A stretch of DNA of 36,970 bases from Oscillospiraceae bacterium (lineage in GTDB: Bacteria > Bacillota > Clostridia > Oscillospirales > Acutalibacteraceae). Made by a program: the position numbers and the translations under genes. Location of the stretch: assembly GCA_015065925.1 (NCBI GenBank), contig SVPL01000024.1, positions 1 to 36,970 of the forward strand, read 5' to 3'. Below the pieces are notes generated by a model. That model had not been told where the DNA came from, did not search any database, and saw only the letters and a program-made list of their open reading frames with translations. Positions 1 to 9,100 of the stretch are shown piece by piece; positions within the stretch are counted from its first letter, which is position 1; each line of letters begins with the position of its first letter.

Positions 1-406
1 GCTTACGGTACATACAGTTGGTACGCTGATTAAACATCATACCGAATTTAACGTTGCATTCTGCGGCAACTGCATTCATTTCTTTAACCTGCTTGGTGTA
101 AACACCTGCGGGCTTTTCGCACATTACATGAAGACCTTTTTTCATACCCATAATGGAAAGACGAGGATGATCATAGTGGGGAACTGCAACTAAAATAGCA
201 TCTACAAGACCACTATCCATCATTTTTTCTGCATCATCAAAGCGGGCAACATCAGGATAATTTTTTTCAGCCCACTCTAAACGCTCGGGAGTGATATCGC
301 AAACTGCGGTAACTTCCATTTGGGGAATATCGCCTTTTTGAATTCTGTTCATATGACTTGAACCCATATTACCAATACCAATAATACCAAGTCTTACTTT
401 TTCCAT
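1..406 (-). CDS. Gfo/Idh/MocA family oxidoreductase (3' end outside window)
   Basis: Only the first 135 codons are present; the gene runs off the left edge. The product starts MEKVRLGIIGIGNMG, a Rossmann dinucleotide-binding motif (GIGNMG), and carries the EKPAG motif near residue 100 that is typical of Gfo/Idh/MocA sugar dehydrogenases. Such enzymes oxidise or reduce a sugar hydroxyl with NAD(P). An AGGAG site sits just upstream of the ATG. It is the last visible gene of a minus-strand operon that begins with uxuA and lies 30 bp after a TIM-barrel isomerase-like gene. It resembles the oxidoreductase at 2063-3232 (GIIGIGNMG, EKPAGV and NQRTN shared), so the operon holds two paralogues. The substrate cannot be told from the sequence. 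Confidence 0.9.
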   Translation of the reverse strand, partial: MEKVRLGIIGIGNMGSSHMNRIQKGDIPQMEVTAVCDITPERLEWAEKNYPDVARFDDAEKMMDSGLVDAILVAVPHYDHPRLSIMGMKKGLHVMCEKPAGVYTKQVKEMNAVAAECNVKFGMMFNQRTNCMYRK

Positions 407-436
407 AATTAACAACTCCTAAAAGTATTATAATAT

Positions 437-1231
437 TTATTCAACCTCAAGACCTTTGGATTTAAGGAACTCAAAGCTGGATTTTAAACATTCAAAGGGA
501 TCCTTACCAAAGCAATTATCCTGCTCAATAAGAACATATTTAACACCTGCTTCTTCGCAAGCGGGGATAATTTCATCCCAATCAAGATTACCGCTACCAA
601 CGGGAGCATATCTTACAGCTTCGTCTTTGGGACCTCTTACAATCTCATAATCCTTGAAGTGAACACAAGGAAGTCTGCCGGCGAGCTTTTTGATTTCTTT
701 AACGGGGTTTTTGCCGCCAAACTGAATCCAGTAAGTATCAAGGGTAAAGCCCATTAAATCTGCAGGAATGCGTTTTGCCAATTCATCCCACATAAAGTTG
801 CCGTTTTTCATTCTTGCAAACTCATAATGGTGGTTGTGGTACATCATATATTTACCGTTTTCTTTAAAGGTTTCCATAATGGGTAAATATTCTTCAACAA
901 ATTTATCAACTACTTCGTCACTGGTAAATTCGTCAAAATTCCAAAGTCTGGGCATACCGCCAAGACCAATATAATCGCAATCAAAAACGGTATGGTCATC
1001 GCAAACCTTTTTTGCATCCTCAAACAATTTTTGAGGTGCTGTATGAGTAAGAACGCATTTTAAACCATATTTTTCTAATTTTTCTTTAAGCCATTCCGCT
1101 TCAAATTCGCAGGTACCCGAAACCTGAACATATTTAAAGCCAATTTCAGCAACCTTTTTGAGGGTTTCTTCAAAATCCTCTAAAGTTTTTGTGAAATCGT
1201 GAAGAGTATAAAGCTGTGCACCAATTTTCAT
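437..1231 (-). CDS. Sugar phosphate isomerase/epimerase-like TIM-barrel protein (copy 2 of tandem pair)
   Basis: A 264-residue protein of the xylose isomerase-like TIM-barrel superfamily (AP_endonuc_2 fold). The start MKIGAQLYT, the YHNHHYEF segment, LDTYW, CVHFKDY and the late acidic IEQDN segment match the usual metal-ligand pattern (Glu/His/Asp/Glu) of this family. Members include sugar epimerases, inosose dehydratase and 3-keto-sugar lyases, so the fold alone does not give the reaction. It is about three quarters identical by eye to the next gene upstream (1255-2049), with equal length and the same GLEVE ending, so the two arose by tandem duplication. It lies in the uxuA operon. Metal-dependent chemistry on a sugar or keto-sugar is inferred. 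Confidence 0.85.
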   Translation of the reverse strand: MKIGAQLYTLHDFTKTLEDFEETLKKVAEIGFKYVQVSGTCEFEAEWLKEKLEKYGLKCVLTHTAPQKLFEDAKKVCDDHTVFDCDYIGLGGMPRLWNFDEFTSDEVVDKFVEEYLPIMETFKENGKYMMYHNHHYEFARMKNGNFMWDELAKRIPADLMGFTLDTYWIQFGGKNPVKEIKKLAGRLPCVHFKDYEIVRGPKDEAVRYAPVGSGNLDWDEIIPACEEAGVKYVLIEQDNCFGKDPFECLKSSFEFLKSKGLEVE

Positions 1232-1254
1232 ATTTTATCCTCCATTAAAATTTT

Positions 1255-2049
1255 TTATTCAACCTCAAGACCTTTGGATTTCATAAATTCAAAGCTTGAT
1301 CTTAAGCATTCAAAGGGATCAGCGCCAAAACAGTTATCCTGTTCAACAAGTGCGTATTTAACGCCCGATTCTTCGCAAGCTGCGATAATGCCGTCCCAAT
1401 CTAAATTACCGCTACCAACGGGGGCGAACTGAACTTTTGGATCTGCACCGCGAACAATGCGATAATCCTTAAAATGTACACACGGGAGTCTGCCTGCAAG
1501 TTTTTTTATTTCGGTTATGGGGTTTTTGCCACCAAACTGAATCCAATAGGTATCAAGTGTAAAACCCATTAAATCAGCAGGGATTCTGTTTGCAAGTTCA
1601 TCCCACATATAATTGCCGTTTGAAAGTTTATCAAATTCTTCACCGTGGTTGTGGTACATCATATATTTACCGTTATCTTTAAAAATCTGCATAACAGGTA
1701 AATATTCTTCAATAAACTTTTCAACAACATCATCGTTTGTGAATTCGTTATGGTTCCAAAGTCTTGGCATACTTCCAAGACCTATACAATCACAACCAAA
1801 AACATCGTGATCCTTGCAAAGTTGTTTGGGATCATCTAAAATTCTTGTTGCAGGCTTACAATGGGTGAGAACACATTTTAGACCGTATTCATCAAGCTTT
1901 TCCTTAAGCCATTCCGGAGTGTAGTCACACACACCGGAAACCTGAACATATTTGTACCCAATTTCTGCAACTCTTTTTAATGTTTGCTCAAAATCATCTA
2001 AGGTTTTGGCATATTCGCGTACAGTATATAGTTGTGCACCTATCTTCAT
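1255..2049 (-). CDS. Sugar phosphate isomerase/epimerase-like TIM-barrel protein (copy 1 of tandem pair)
   Basis: 264 residues, same fold and motifs as its neighbour at 437-1231: MKIGAQLYT start, YHNHGEEF, LDTYW, CVHFKDY, VEQDN. Differences cluster around residues 60-80 and 135-145, likely loop regions near the barrel mouth, which suggests the two copies may have different substrates or form a heteromer. It starts 13 bp after the oxidoreductase gene 2063-3232 and a GGAG site precedes its ATG. Pairing of a Gfo/Idh/MocA dehydrogenase with a TIM-barrel epimerase is known from inositol catabolism and from 3-keto-glycoside processing; which applies here is not visible. Confidence 0.85.
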   Translation of the reverse strand: MKIGAQLYTVREYAKTLDDFEQTLKRVAEIGYKYVQVSGVCDYTPEWLKEKLDEYGLKCVLTHCKPATRILDDPKQLCKDHDVFGCDCIGLGSMPRLWNHNEFTNDDVVEKFIEEYLPVMQIFKDNGKYMMYHNHGEEFDKLSNGNYMWDELANRIPADLMGFTLDTYWIQFGGKNPITEIKKLAGRLPCVHFKDYRIVRGADPKVQFAPVGSGNLDWDGIIAACEESGVKYALVEQDNCFGADPFECLRSSFEFMKSKGLEVE

Positions 2050-2062
2050 TATAAAAACTCCT

Positions 2063-3232
2063 TTACCAATTAACCTGCCAACGAGAAGACTGACCTTTTG
2101 CCTTTTTTTCGCCTACACTGCGTTCTCCCATAGATGTGGCAATGCGTTTTTCAAGTTCTGTATTGAATTTGCTATTATCCATTGGAAGTTCAACTTTTTC
2201 GCCCGTCCAAGAGGAAAGATAAGCTGCATTTGAAAGGGTGATTTCTTTAATACCGTCATAACCGGGCGCTAAAAGGGGAGTGCCATCTAAAATTGCATCT
2301 GTGAAATTTTGTAAAATGCCATTGTGAGAGGATTCTTTTTCGTTTTGTTCAAAAACAGTTTCGTTAGTTTCAAAACACGGAAATCCTTCGGGACAGGTGT
2401 AGCAAAATTCTCTTTCATCATCATTTGTAAGAGTCAGGGTGAGTTTACCCTTCTCAAGCACCATTTTACCCTTGCTACCGCTGATTTCCAAACGGTTTGT
2501 TCCGGGATATTCGCCTGTAGAAGTTATAAAGGTTGCTGTTGCTCCATTTTTGTAATAACCAATAATAGTGGCATCGTCTTCAACCTCAATATTATGCCAT
2601 TTTCCAACATCACAAGAAGCATAAATAGCATCAGGCATACCAAAAATCCATTGCCATAGGTCAAGATTGTGGGGGGCTTGGTTAAGCAATACACCGCCGC
2701 CTTCGCCTGACCAGGTAGCGCGCCAAGTGGCAGAATCGTAATAACTTTGGGTGCGATACCAATTGGTAATTATCCAAACCATACGTTTCATACTGCCTAA
2801 AGTACCGTTTTCAACAAGCTCCTTAGCTTTTTTGAAAAGTGGATTGGTTCGCTGATTCCACATAATTCCAAATACCTTACCGCTTTTTTCGGCGGCAGAG
2901 TTCATTTTTAAAACATCACTTGCTCGAACACCTGCGGGTTTTTCGGTAAGAACATTAAGCCCTGCTTCAAAGGCTTTAATGGCAATTTCGGTATGATAGT
3001 AGTGGGGTGTTGCAATAATAACTGCATCAACCACATTGGATTTTAAAAGCTCATCGGCATTTTCAAAGGTTAAAATGCTTGGGAATTCCTCTTTGGCTTT
3101 TTCAAGTTTGGATTTATCAACATCACAAACTGCGATAAGCTTAAGACGGTTTATTTTACCTTCAAAAATATTTTTTGCGTGGGTATGCCCCATATTTCCA
3201 ATTCCAATGATACCAACTTTTAATTCTTTCAT
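2063..3232 (-). CDS. Gfo/Idh/MocA family NAD(P)-dependent oxidoreductase
   Basis: The frame is open further upstream, but the start at 3232 is chosen because GGAGG lies just before this ATG and the protein then begins at the Rossmann motif (MKELKVGIIGIGNMG), giving 389 residues, normal for the family. Residues near 95 carry EKPAG, the conserved lysine-proline motif, and the C-terminal half contains the alpha/beta dehydrogenase domain (APHNLDLWQWIFG, with the conserved histidine). It probably oxidises a sugar, sugar acid or glycoside hydroxyl. It sits in the middle of the uxuA operon, 16 bp after the gene at 3249-4085. Confidence 0.9.
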   Translation of the reverse strand: MKELKVGIIGIGNMGHTHAKNIFEGKINRLKLIAVCDVDKSKLEKAKEEFPSILTFENADELLKSNVVDAVIIATPHYYHTEIAIKAFEAGLNVLTEKPAGVRASDVLKMNSAAEKSGKVFGIMWNQRTNPLFKKAKELVENGTLGSMKRMVWIITNWYRTQSYYDSATWRATWSGEGGGVLLNQAPHNLDLWQWIFGMPDAIYASCDVGKWHNIEVEDDATIIGYYKNGATATFITSTGEYPGTNRLEISGSKGKMVLEKGKLTLTLTNDDEREFCYTCPEGFPCFETNETVFEQNEKESSHNGILQNFTDAILDGTPLLAPGYDGIKEITLSNAAYLSSWTGEKVELPMDNSKFNTELEKRIATSMGERSVGEKKAKGQSSRWQVNW

Positions 3233-3248
3233 TCTTTTCCCCTCCGGG

Positions 3249-4085
3249 CTATAAGGATTTAATAATCTCCTTAATCGCGTTCGCAGCAACATCAAAAGCG
3301 GCATCGTTATCGGGGTAAGTAAAGTCGTCAATGTCGGTTTTTTCATCGGCTTCTAAAGCGGCGAGACCATCAAATACCTTAAGATGGGGCTCAAGAGTCA
3401 TAATACCGCCACCTTGTTTTGAGTATTCACCAACAAGGAATGGAAGGTTACCTGCACCAATACCGGCGGGAACAACTTTACCATCGAGAGTTGCATCTTT
3501 AATATGCATATAGTAAACATAATCTTTAAGCATTTCCCAAGCTTCTTTGGTGTCTTGACCGCTTTGGATAAAGTTTGCAGGGTCAAATACACATTTAAGT
3601 TCGGGCAAGTTTTTGTGAATATCCAAACAACGGGAAGCAACATCACCGTAAATTCCCTTTTCATTTTCGTGACAAAGTATAACACCGCTACCCTTTGCAG
3701 CTTCAATGAATGCTAAAAGTCGTTCCATAACTATATCTCTGGCTGAGGGTTCTGTAGCCTCATAAAAGCTGAAAAGACGAATACATTTTGCACCTAACTC
3801 GCGAGAGAGTTCAATGCCATATTTAAAATCATCTAAATGAGGTGCAAAATCATCCGAAACTTTAATTTTACCGTAGGGTGAACCCAATGACCATACGGCA
3901 AGACCGTTGGCATCTAATTTAGATTTAACTTCTTTTGCTTTTTCTAGCGTGATTTTTGAAATATTAACACCATCAACATTACGGATTTCTAAATATGGGA
4001 TAGCATTTCGTATAAGAGCCTTTATTTGAAGATCAATTTCGGCACTGCTTTCATCGGCAAAAGCACAAAGTTTAATGTTTGACAT
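3249..4085 (-). CDS. Sugar phosphate isomerase/epimerase family protein
   Basis: A 278-residue TIM-barrel protein of the xylose isomerase-like superfamily, distinct from the two 264-residue paralogues downstream. It begins MSNIKLCAFADESSAEID and keeps likely metal-binding positions in LCHENEKG, CVFDPANF, YMHIKDA and MTLEPH. The CHENE...FDPAN...HIKD...LEPH order is typical of epimerase/hydroxypyruvate-isomerase-like members. It starts 12 bp after uxuA, so is surely co-transcribed. Its placement next to mannonate dehydratase suggests a step on a keto-sugar acid or feeding into fructuronate/mannonate, but this is inference. Confidence 0.85.
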   Translation of the reverse strand: MSNIKLCAFADESSAEIDLQIKALIRNAIPYLEIRNVDGVNISKITLEKAKEVKSKLDANGLAVWSLGSPYGKIKVSDDFAPHLDDFKYGIELSRELGAKCIRLFSFYEATEPSARDIVMERLLAFIEAAKGSGVILCHENEKGIYGDVASRCLDIHKNLPELKCVFDPANFIQSGQDTKEAWEMLKDYVYYMHIKDATLDGKVVPAGIGAGNLPFLVGEYSKQGGGIMTLEPHLKVFDGLAALEADEKTDIDDFTYPDNDAAFDVAANAIKEIIKSL

Positions 4086-4097
4086 AAAAATACCTCT

Positions 4098-5138
4098 TTA
4101 TTTGCTAAGTTTTTCTACAGCTTCAAATAAGCCCGCTATGTAGGTCGCACCTAAGGCTCTGTCATAAAGTCCGTAGCCGTAACGACCGGTTTCACCCCAT
4201 ATCATTCTGCCGTGGTCGGGACGCACATATCCTTTAAATCCACTTTCGTGAAGAGCTTTAACAATCTCGAACATATCAAGACTTCCGCAAGATGATGGAT
4301 GAGCAGTTTCGTGGAAATCACGCTCGGCATCCCATTTAACATTACGAAGATGAGCAAAGTGAATTCTATCACCGAATTCTTTTATCATTGCGATAATATC
4401 GTTATGATATGTACAACCAAGCGAACCTGTACAGAAGGTTAGACCGTTAGCAGGGGAGTCAACCAATTTTAAGAATTTGCGAAGGTTTTCTTGATTGGTA
4501 ATAATTCTGGGAAGACCAAAAATTCCCCATGGCGGATCGTCAGGATGAATAGCCATCATAACGCCATACTCCTCAGCAACGGGAATAACCTTTTCAAGGA
4601 AGTGTTTAAGATTATCCCAAAGCTTTTCTTCGGTAACAGAAGCATATTCGTTAAGTAAAGCCTTTAGACCCTCTTTAGAATAACTTTCATCCCAGCCGGG
4701 AAGCGAAAGCTCACTTGTAAGGGGATTCATACTTAAAACGGTTTCGTCAACATAAGCAAGACCGTTAGAGCCATCCTTATGTTGAAACTCAAGCTCACTG
4801 CGAAGCCAGTCAAAAACAGGCATAAAGTTGTAGCAAATACATTTAACACCTGCTTTTCCAAGACGGCGAACATTTTCGCAGTAAACATCTATAAGCTTGT
4901 CAGCGTTTGCGTTACCAAGCTTTATATCTTCGTGAACGGGAACGCTTTCAACAACTTCAAATTCTAATCCGTGAGCTTCAGCTTTGGTTTTAATATCCAA
5001 AATGCTTTCCTCACTCCATACTTCGCCAACCGGCACGCTATAAACGGCAGATACTACGCCACTCATAGTAGGAATTTGAGAAATTTTTTCCAAGGTTACG
5101 GGATCGGAATCTCCATACCATCGAAAGGTTAATTTCAT
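4098..5138 (-). CDS. uxuA: Mannonate dehydratase
   Basis: The product, 346 residues from the ATG at 5138, matches Uxu[17 protein letters not shown] at the N-terminus, the [15 protein letters not shown] segment, HLRNVKW and the C-terminal [11 protein letters not shown]. UxuA is a Mn-dependent TIM-barrel enzyme converting D-mannonate to 2-keto-3-deoxygluconate in hexuronate breakdown. The frame opens three codons earlier at a GTG, but that GTG overlaps the AGGAG ribosome binding site, so the ATG is preferred. It is the first gene of the operon, with promoter at 5175-5203. No uxaC, uxuB, kdgK or kdgA is in the window, but one of the Gfo oxidoreductases might act as fructuronate reductase. Family identification is firm. 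Confidence 0.95.
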   Translation of the reverse strand: MKLTFRWYGDSDPVTLEKISQIPTMSGVVSAVYSVPVGEVWSEESILDIKTKAEAHGLEFEVVESVPVHEDIKLGNANADKLIDVYCENVRRLGKAGVKCICYNFMPVFDWLRSELEFQHKDGSNGLAYVDETVLSMNPLTSELSLPGWDESYSKEGLKALLNEYASVTEEKLWDNLKHFLEKVIPVAEEYGVMMAIHPDDPPWGIFGLPRIITNQENLRKFLKLVDSPANGLTFCTGSLGCTYHNDIIAMIKEFGDRIHFAHLRNVKWDAERDFHETAHPSSCGSLDMFEIVKALHESGFKGYVRPDHGRMIWGETGRYGYGLYDRALGATYIAGLFEAVEKLSK

Positions 5139-5174
5139 AAACACCACTCCTTAATTATAAAATTCCTTAAGTAT

Positions 5175-5203
5175 AGTATATAATATCTAAATTTACAAAT
5201 CAA
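5175..5203 (-). promoter_or_regulatory. Predicted sigma-A promoter of the uxuA operon
   Basis: On the minus strand TTGATT (5198-5203) and TATACT (5175-5180) are separated by exactly 17 bp. The predicted transcript starts about 30 nt before the uxuA ATG. A second TATACT begins five bases downstream. The palindrome at 5209-5236 lies just upstream of the -35 element. Confidence 0.7.
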
Positions 5204-5208
5204 TTGCT

Positions 5209-5236
5209 GATATTCACAAAATATATTGCAAATATC
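5209..5236. promoter_or_regulatory. 28-bp imperfect palindrome, candidate operator shared by uxuA and araC promoters
   Basis: GATATT at one end and AATATC at the other enclose CAA...TTG; 11 of 14 symmetric positions pair around a centre between 5222 and 5223. It lies 5 bp upstream of the uxuA -35 box and overlaps the -35 box of the divergent AraC gene. The placement fits a site that activates the operon and represses the regulator. Which protein binds it is inferred. Confidence 0.55.
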
Positions 5237-5254
5237 CCCATTGTGTGATAAACT
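5226..5254 (+). promoter_or_regulatory. Predicted promoter of the AraC-type regulator gene
   Basis: TTGCAA (5226-5231), a 17-bp spacer, then TAAACT (5249-5254). It would start a transcript around 5261, consistent with translation from the ATG at 5271 rather than from the TTG at 5226, which lies inside the promoter itself. Confidence 0.5.
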
Positions 5255-5270
5255 TAATATCGGTGATGTT

Positions 5271-6101
5271 ATGTTTATGTATTCTGATGAAAAAATCTTG
5301 TTTCATCATTCGCTTGATGTTAATCCAATGAACCTGGAAGCCAATTTGGCAGCCCCCCGAGCACATAACAGAAATGAAATTTTATACTTTATTTCAGGTA
5401 GGGCAAGTTATTTGGTGGAAGGCTCGGTTTATAAGCTGGTTCCGGGTAGTATTATGATAATGCGAAGCGGTGAAATGCATAAAATTGTTATCGAAGACAA
5501 TCAGCCGTATGAGCGTATGGCTTTGCATTTTGATGCCGATATTATGAATTTAATTGATAAAAACGGTGTCCTATCCGAACCATTTAACAATCGTCCTTTA
5601 GGTGTTGGTAATTTTTATTCCTCAAATGATATAAGAATCGGTCATATTTACGAGTGTCTAAAAAGTATTGATTCTTCACCCGAAGATAATGAGATGCGCC
5701 GAATTGCAATTACTTCAAATTTGTTTGCTATTTTATATGAAATTAAATTGGCTTTTGATGAAAGAGGAAACAAAAAATTCTCTAACAGGCCTGTACAGTC
5801 TTTGGTGGGTGAGATTATTGCATATATCAACGCCAACCTTTCTTCACAATTATCATTGGAAATGCTAAGTGAAAAGTTTTTCATTAGTAAAAATCACCTA
5901 AACAGAATTTTTAAAATCGCCACAGGTGTTACGGTTTGGGAGTACATAAAACTTAAAAGACTTATTATGGCGCGCAACAGTATTCTGGCAGGTTCTTCAG
6001 CTATTGCAGCGTGTCAAAGCAGTGGTTTTAACGACTATTCCGCATTTTACAGAGCCTATAAGGAGCGATTTGGAGTTTCGCCTAAAAATCAAAATAAGTA
6101 G
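5271..6101 (+). CDS. AraC family transcriptional regulator
   Basis: 276 residues from the ATG at 5271. The N-terminal half is a cupin-like sugar-sensing domain (RAHNRNEILYFISG, then YKLVPGSIMIMRSGEMHKI, the usual arrangement with a GEMH motif). The C-terminal ~95 residues hold two AraC-type helix-turn-helix units: LSLEMLSEKFFISKNHLNRIFK followed by the signature ending SGFNDYSAFYRAYKERFGVSP. The frame opens at a TTG at 5226, but that lies in the predicted -35 box; the ATG has a GGTGAT site in front. It is divergent from the uxuA operon across a short region with a palindrome, so it is the probable local activator, responding to a uronate-related sugar. addB starts only 12 bp after its stop. 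Confidence 0.9.
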   Translation: MFMYSDEKILFHHSLDVNPMNLEANLAAPRAHNRNEILYFISGRASYLVEGSVYKLVPGSIMIMRSGEMHKIVIEDNQPYERMALHFDADIMNLIDKNGVLSEPFNNRPLGVGNFYSSNDIRIGHIYECLKSIDSSPEDNEMRRIAITSNLFAILYEIKLAFDERGNKKFSNRPVQSLVGEIIAYINANLSSQLSLEMLSEKFFISKNHLNRIFKIATGVTVWEYIKLKRLIMARNSILAGSSAIAACQSSGFNDYSAFYRAYKERFGVSPKNQNK

Positions 6102-6113
6102 GAGAAAAATATT

Positions 6114-9100
6114 ATGCTACAGTTTGTGATAGGGCCTGCGGCGTCAGGAAAAACAACACAAATTCATAAAATGATAAAAAATGATGTTAATTGTAATGAA
6201 AGTGACATTATTTTACTTGTTCCCGAGCAAAATACCTTTGAAACTGAAAGAGCTATGCTGGAAATGTTTGGCGGCGGATTTATGAGCAAGGTTACTGTAC
6301 TCAGCTTTACCGGAATTTGCGAGAAAGCGGGGCAATTATACGGTGGTATTGCCGGTTTTAATATAGACGATTCCCAGCGTAATGTTCTTATGGCAAGAAG
6401 TCTTAAAAAAATTTCGCCTCACTTAAAAGTCTTTTCAAAATACATATCATCCACCTCGTTTATAAGTCAAATGGTGAGTGTTATTAAAGAATTTAAAACT
6501 GCGGGAATTAGCAGCAATATGCTTATTTCGGTTTGTGATAAACTTGAAAATAGTAATTTAGCCGAGAAAATTTCTGAAATTTCATTAATATATTCAACCT
6601 ATAATGATATGCTTAAGGGTATTTATATTGATCCCCTTGATGATTTGGAGAATTTTTATCAAAAGGCAATTGATTTTTCTTTTTTTAGGGGTAAAACCAT
6701 ATATATTGATGCCTTTAAAGGATTTACAGGATTGCAGTTAAAGGTGCTAAAGCTAATGATTTTACAGGCAAAAAAGGTTGTAATTTCCTTTTGCTGTAAA
6801 ACAGAGGAAAATCGTTGCGATTCAGGTGTTTTTGCAAATATTTATGCATCTGTTGAAATGCTTGAAAATTACGCTAATGAGCATAATGTACAGGTTCAAA
6901 GTCCTGTTTTGTTACGCGATTCGCACTTTACCTCAAAGGAAATTTTTGTCTTAGAAAGAGCCATAACCTCCAATGAGGGCTTTGATTTTAAAGAAAAGAA
7001 TGAAAATGTAAAAATATTATCATTGGATACTCCCGTTAAGGAGATTGAGTATGTTTTTAAAACAATTCACCAACTTGTTCGTACAGAAAATTATCGCTTC
7101 AAAGATTTTGTTATAATAGCTAGGGATATTTCAAAATACGAGCGTAGAATTGAACTTGCTTCCAAAAAATATAGTACGCCTTGTTTTTTAGATAAACGCA
7201 GAAGCCTTATTCTTTCACCAATATCGAGGTTTGTTCTTAATCTTTTAAAGGCGGCGCAGAGTTTAAGTAGTGAGAGTATATTATCCTTGCTTAAAACCGA
7301 GCTTTTTGAAATATCTGTTGAACAATTATCCTTGGTGGAGGAGTATGTTTATATTTGGGATATTAATTCTGAGGCTTGGGCAGAAGAATGGAATATGAAT
7401 CCCTTGGGATTTTCTTCGGTAAGAGATAATGAAAAAGATTTAATCAATAAAAAGCTTTTGGAGCTTAATGAGATAAGAAAGAAAATTATTGTACCTATTC
7501 TGTCTTTAAGAAAGGCTTTTGCAGGTAATGCCGAAGCAATTTCAAAGGCGGTTTATGATACATTGATGGTTCTTAATGTAAATATCAGACTTAAGGCGCT
7601 TTGTGCCGAATATCTTGAACGCGCAGACAGTGAAAATGCAGATTTTATTATGCAATCTTGGGACAAGGTTATGCAGCTTTTGGATAATATGGTGCGTTGT
7701 TACTCAGATAATGATATTTCTGCAGATGAATATATTGATATGCTGGAACTTTCTTTTTCGGGATGCTCGGTAGGAAGTATTCCTCGTACATTGGACGAGG
7801 TTGCTTGCGGAAGCGCCGACAGAATTCGTCCTGCCCGTCCAAAGGTGGTTTTTGCAATTGGTATGAATTTGGGTGAATTTCCCCAAACTGCAGCAGACAG
7901 CGGTATTCTTTTGCGAAATGATAGAGCCGCTTTGTGCAAGAATGGTATTGAAATATCAGATAGATTTAAAAATTATGTTATTGATGAAAACTTTTTGGTT
8001 TATTCAACTCTTTGTTGCGCAACAGAAAAAACCTATATTTTAAGGCACAACACCAATTACGACGGCTCCCTTACAGAGGAAAGTTCTATTTTTACAAAGC
8101 TAAAGGGTGTATTTGGTGTTAGTTCGGAATTAGCATATGAACTTCCCGAAACCTATGAAGAAGGCTTTGCAAAATATGCTGAAGTACGCAATTCTTTTTC
8201 TGAGCTTGCCCTCACATTGGAGGATATTTACAAAAATAATAACGATTATTCGCTTCGTTATAATGCCCTTAATAGCATTGAAACTCGCGTTAATCGAAGG
8301 ATTTCTAAGGAAATTTGTGATAGACTTTTCGGTAATAATTTAAAACTTTCAGCAAGCAAAATCGAGGTTTATAATAAATGTCCTTTATCATATTTTTGCA
8401 GTTATATTTTGGGTATTCACAAACTTCAAAAGGCAGAGCTGGATAGCTTACAGCGCGGTACAATAGTGCATTTTGTCCTTGAAAAGGTTATTGGTGAGTT
8501 TGGTGAAAGCTTTGCCAACGCTCAAAGTGAAGATGTAGAAAAATCTGTTGATATTGCAATGGAAGAATATCTAAAAACAATTAACGGGTATGAGTTTTTA
8601 AAATCCTTTGACTTTAAGTTTTCCTATGCCGAAATGGCAAAAACCCTTAAAATACTTTTGAATTTTATGGTAGAGCAGTTTAAAAACTCTGATTTTGTTC
8701 CGGTCGAATATGAACTGACCATCGATACAAAGGAAGGTAAAATTCCTTCACTTGTTTTAAAGTTTATGGGTGATAACACGGCGGTTTTGAACGGTCAGAT
8801 TGATAGAGTTGATGTGCTAAAACTATCAAATGGTAAAGAGCTTGTCAGAGTTGTTGACTATAAAACAAGCTCTAAGGAGTTCCATTTGTCCGATGTGCTT
8901 TACGGTCAAAATCTGCAAATGCTTATTTACCTTTATGTTTTATGCCATACAAAAACTTCAAAATTCAGTGAAATGGAGCCTGCGGGTATTTTGTATATGC
9001 CCTCAAAACGGGGTGTGGAAACTTCTGCAAAATCTAACGGTTTAATGATGAACGGTATGATTTTAGATGATGACGATGTAATAAAGGCTATGGATAAAGA

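Noticed and set aside
3233..3346. 38-codon N-terminal extension of the oxidoreductase at 2063-3232
   Set aside because: It runs into the upstream gene, encodes a leucine/arginine/threonine-rich stretch unlike the family, and the GGAGG site points to the ATG at 3232.
3398..3706. 102-codon frame on the minus strand
   Set aside because: It lies wholly inside the isomerase gene 3249-4085 in another frame, with no ribosome site and no family resemblance.
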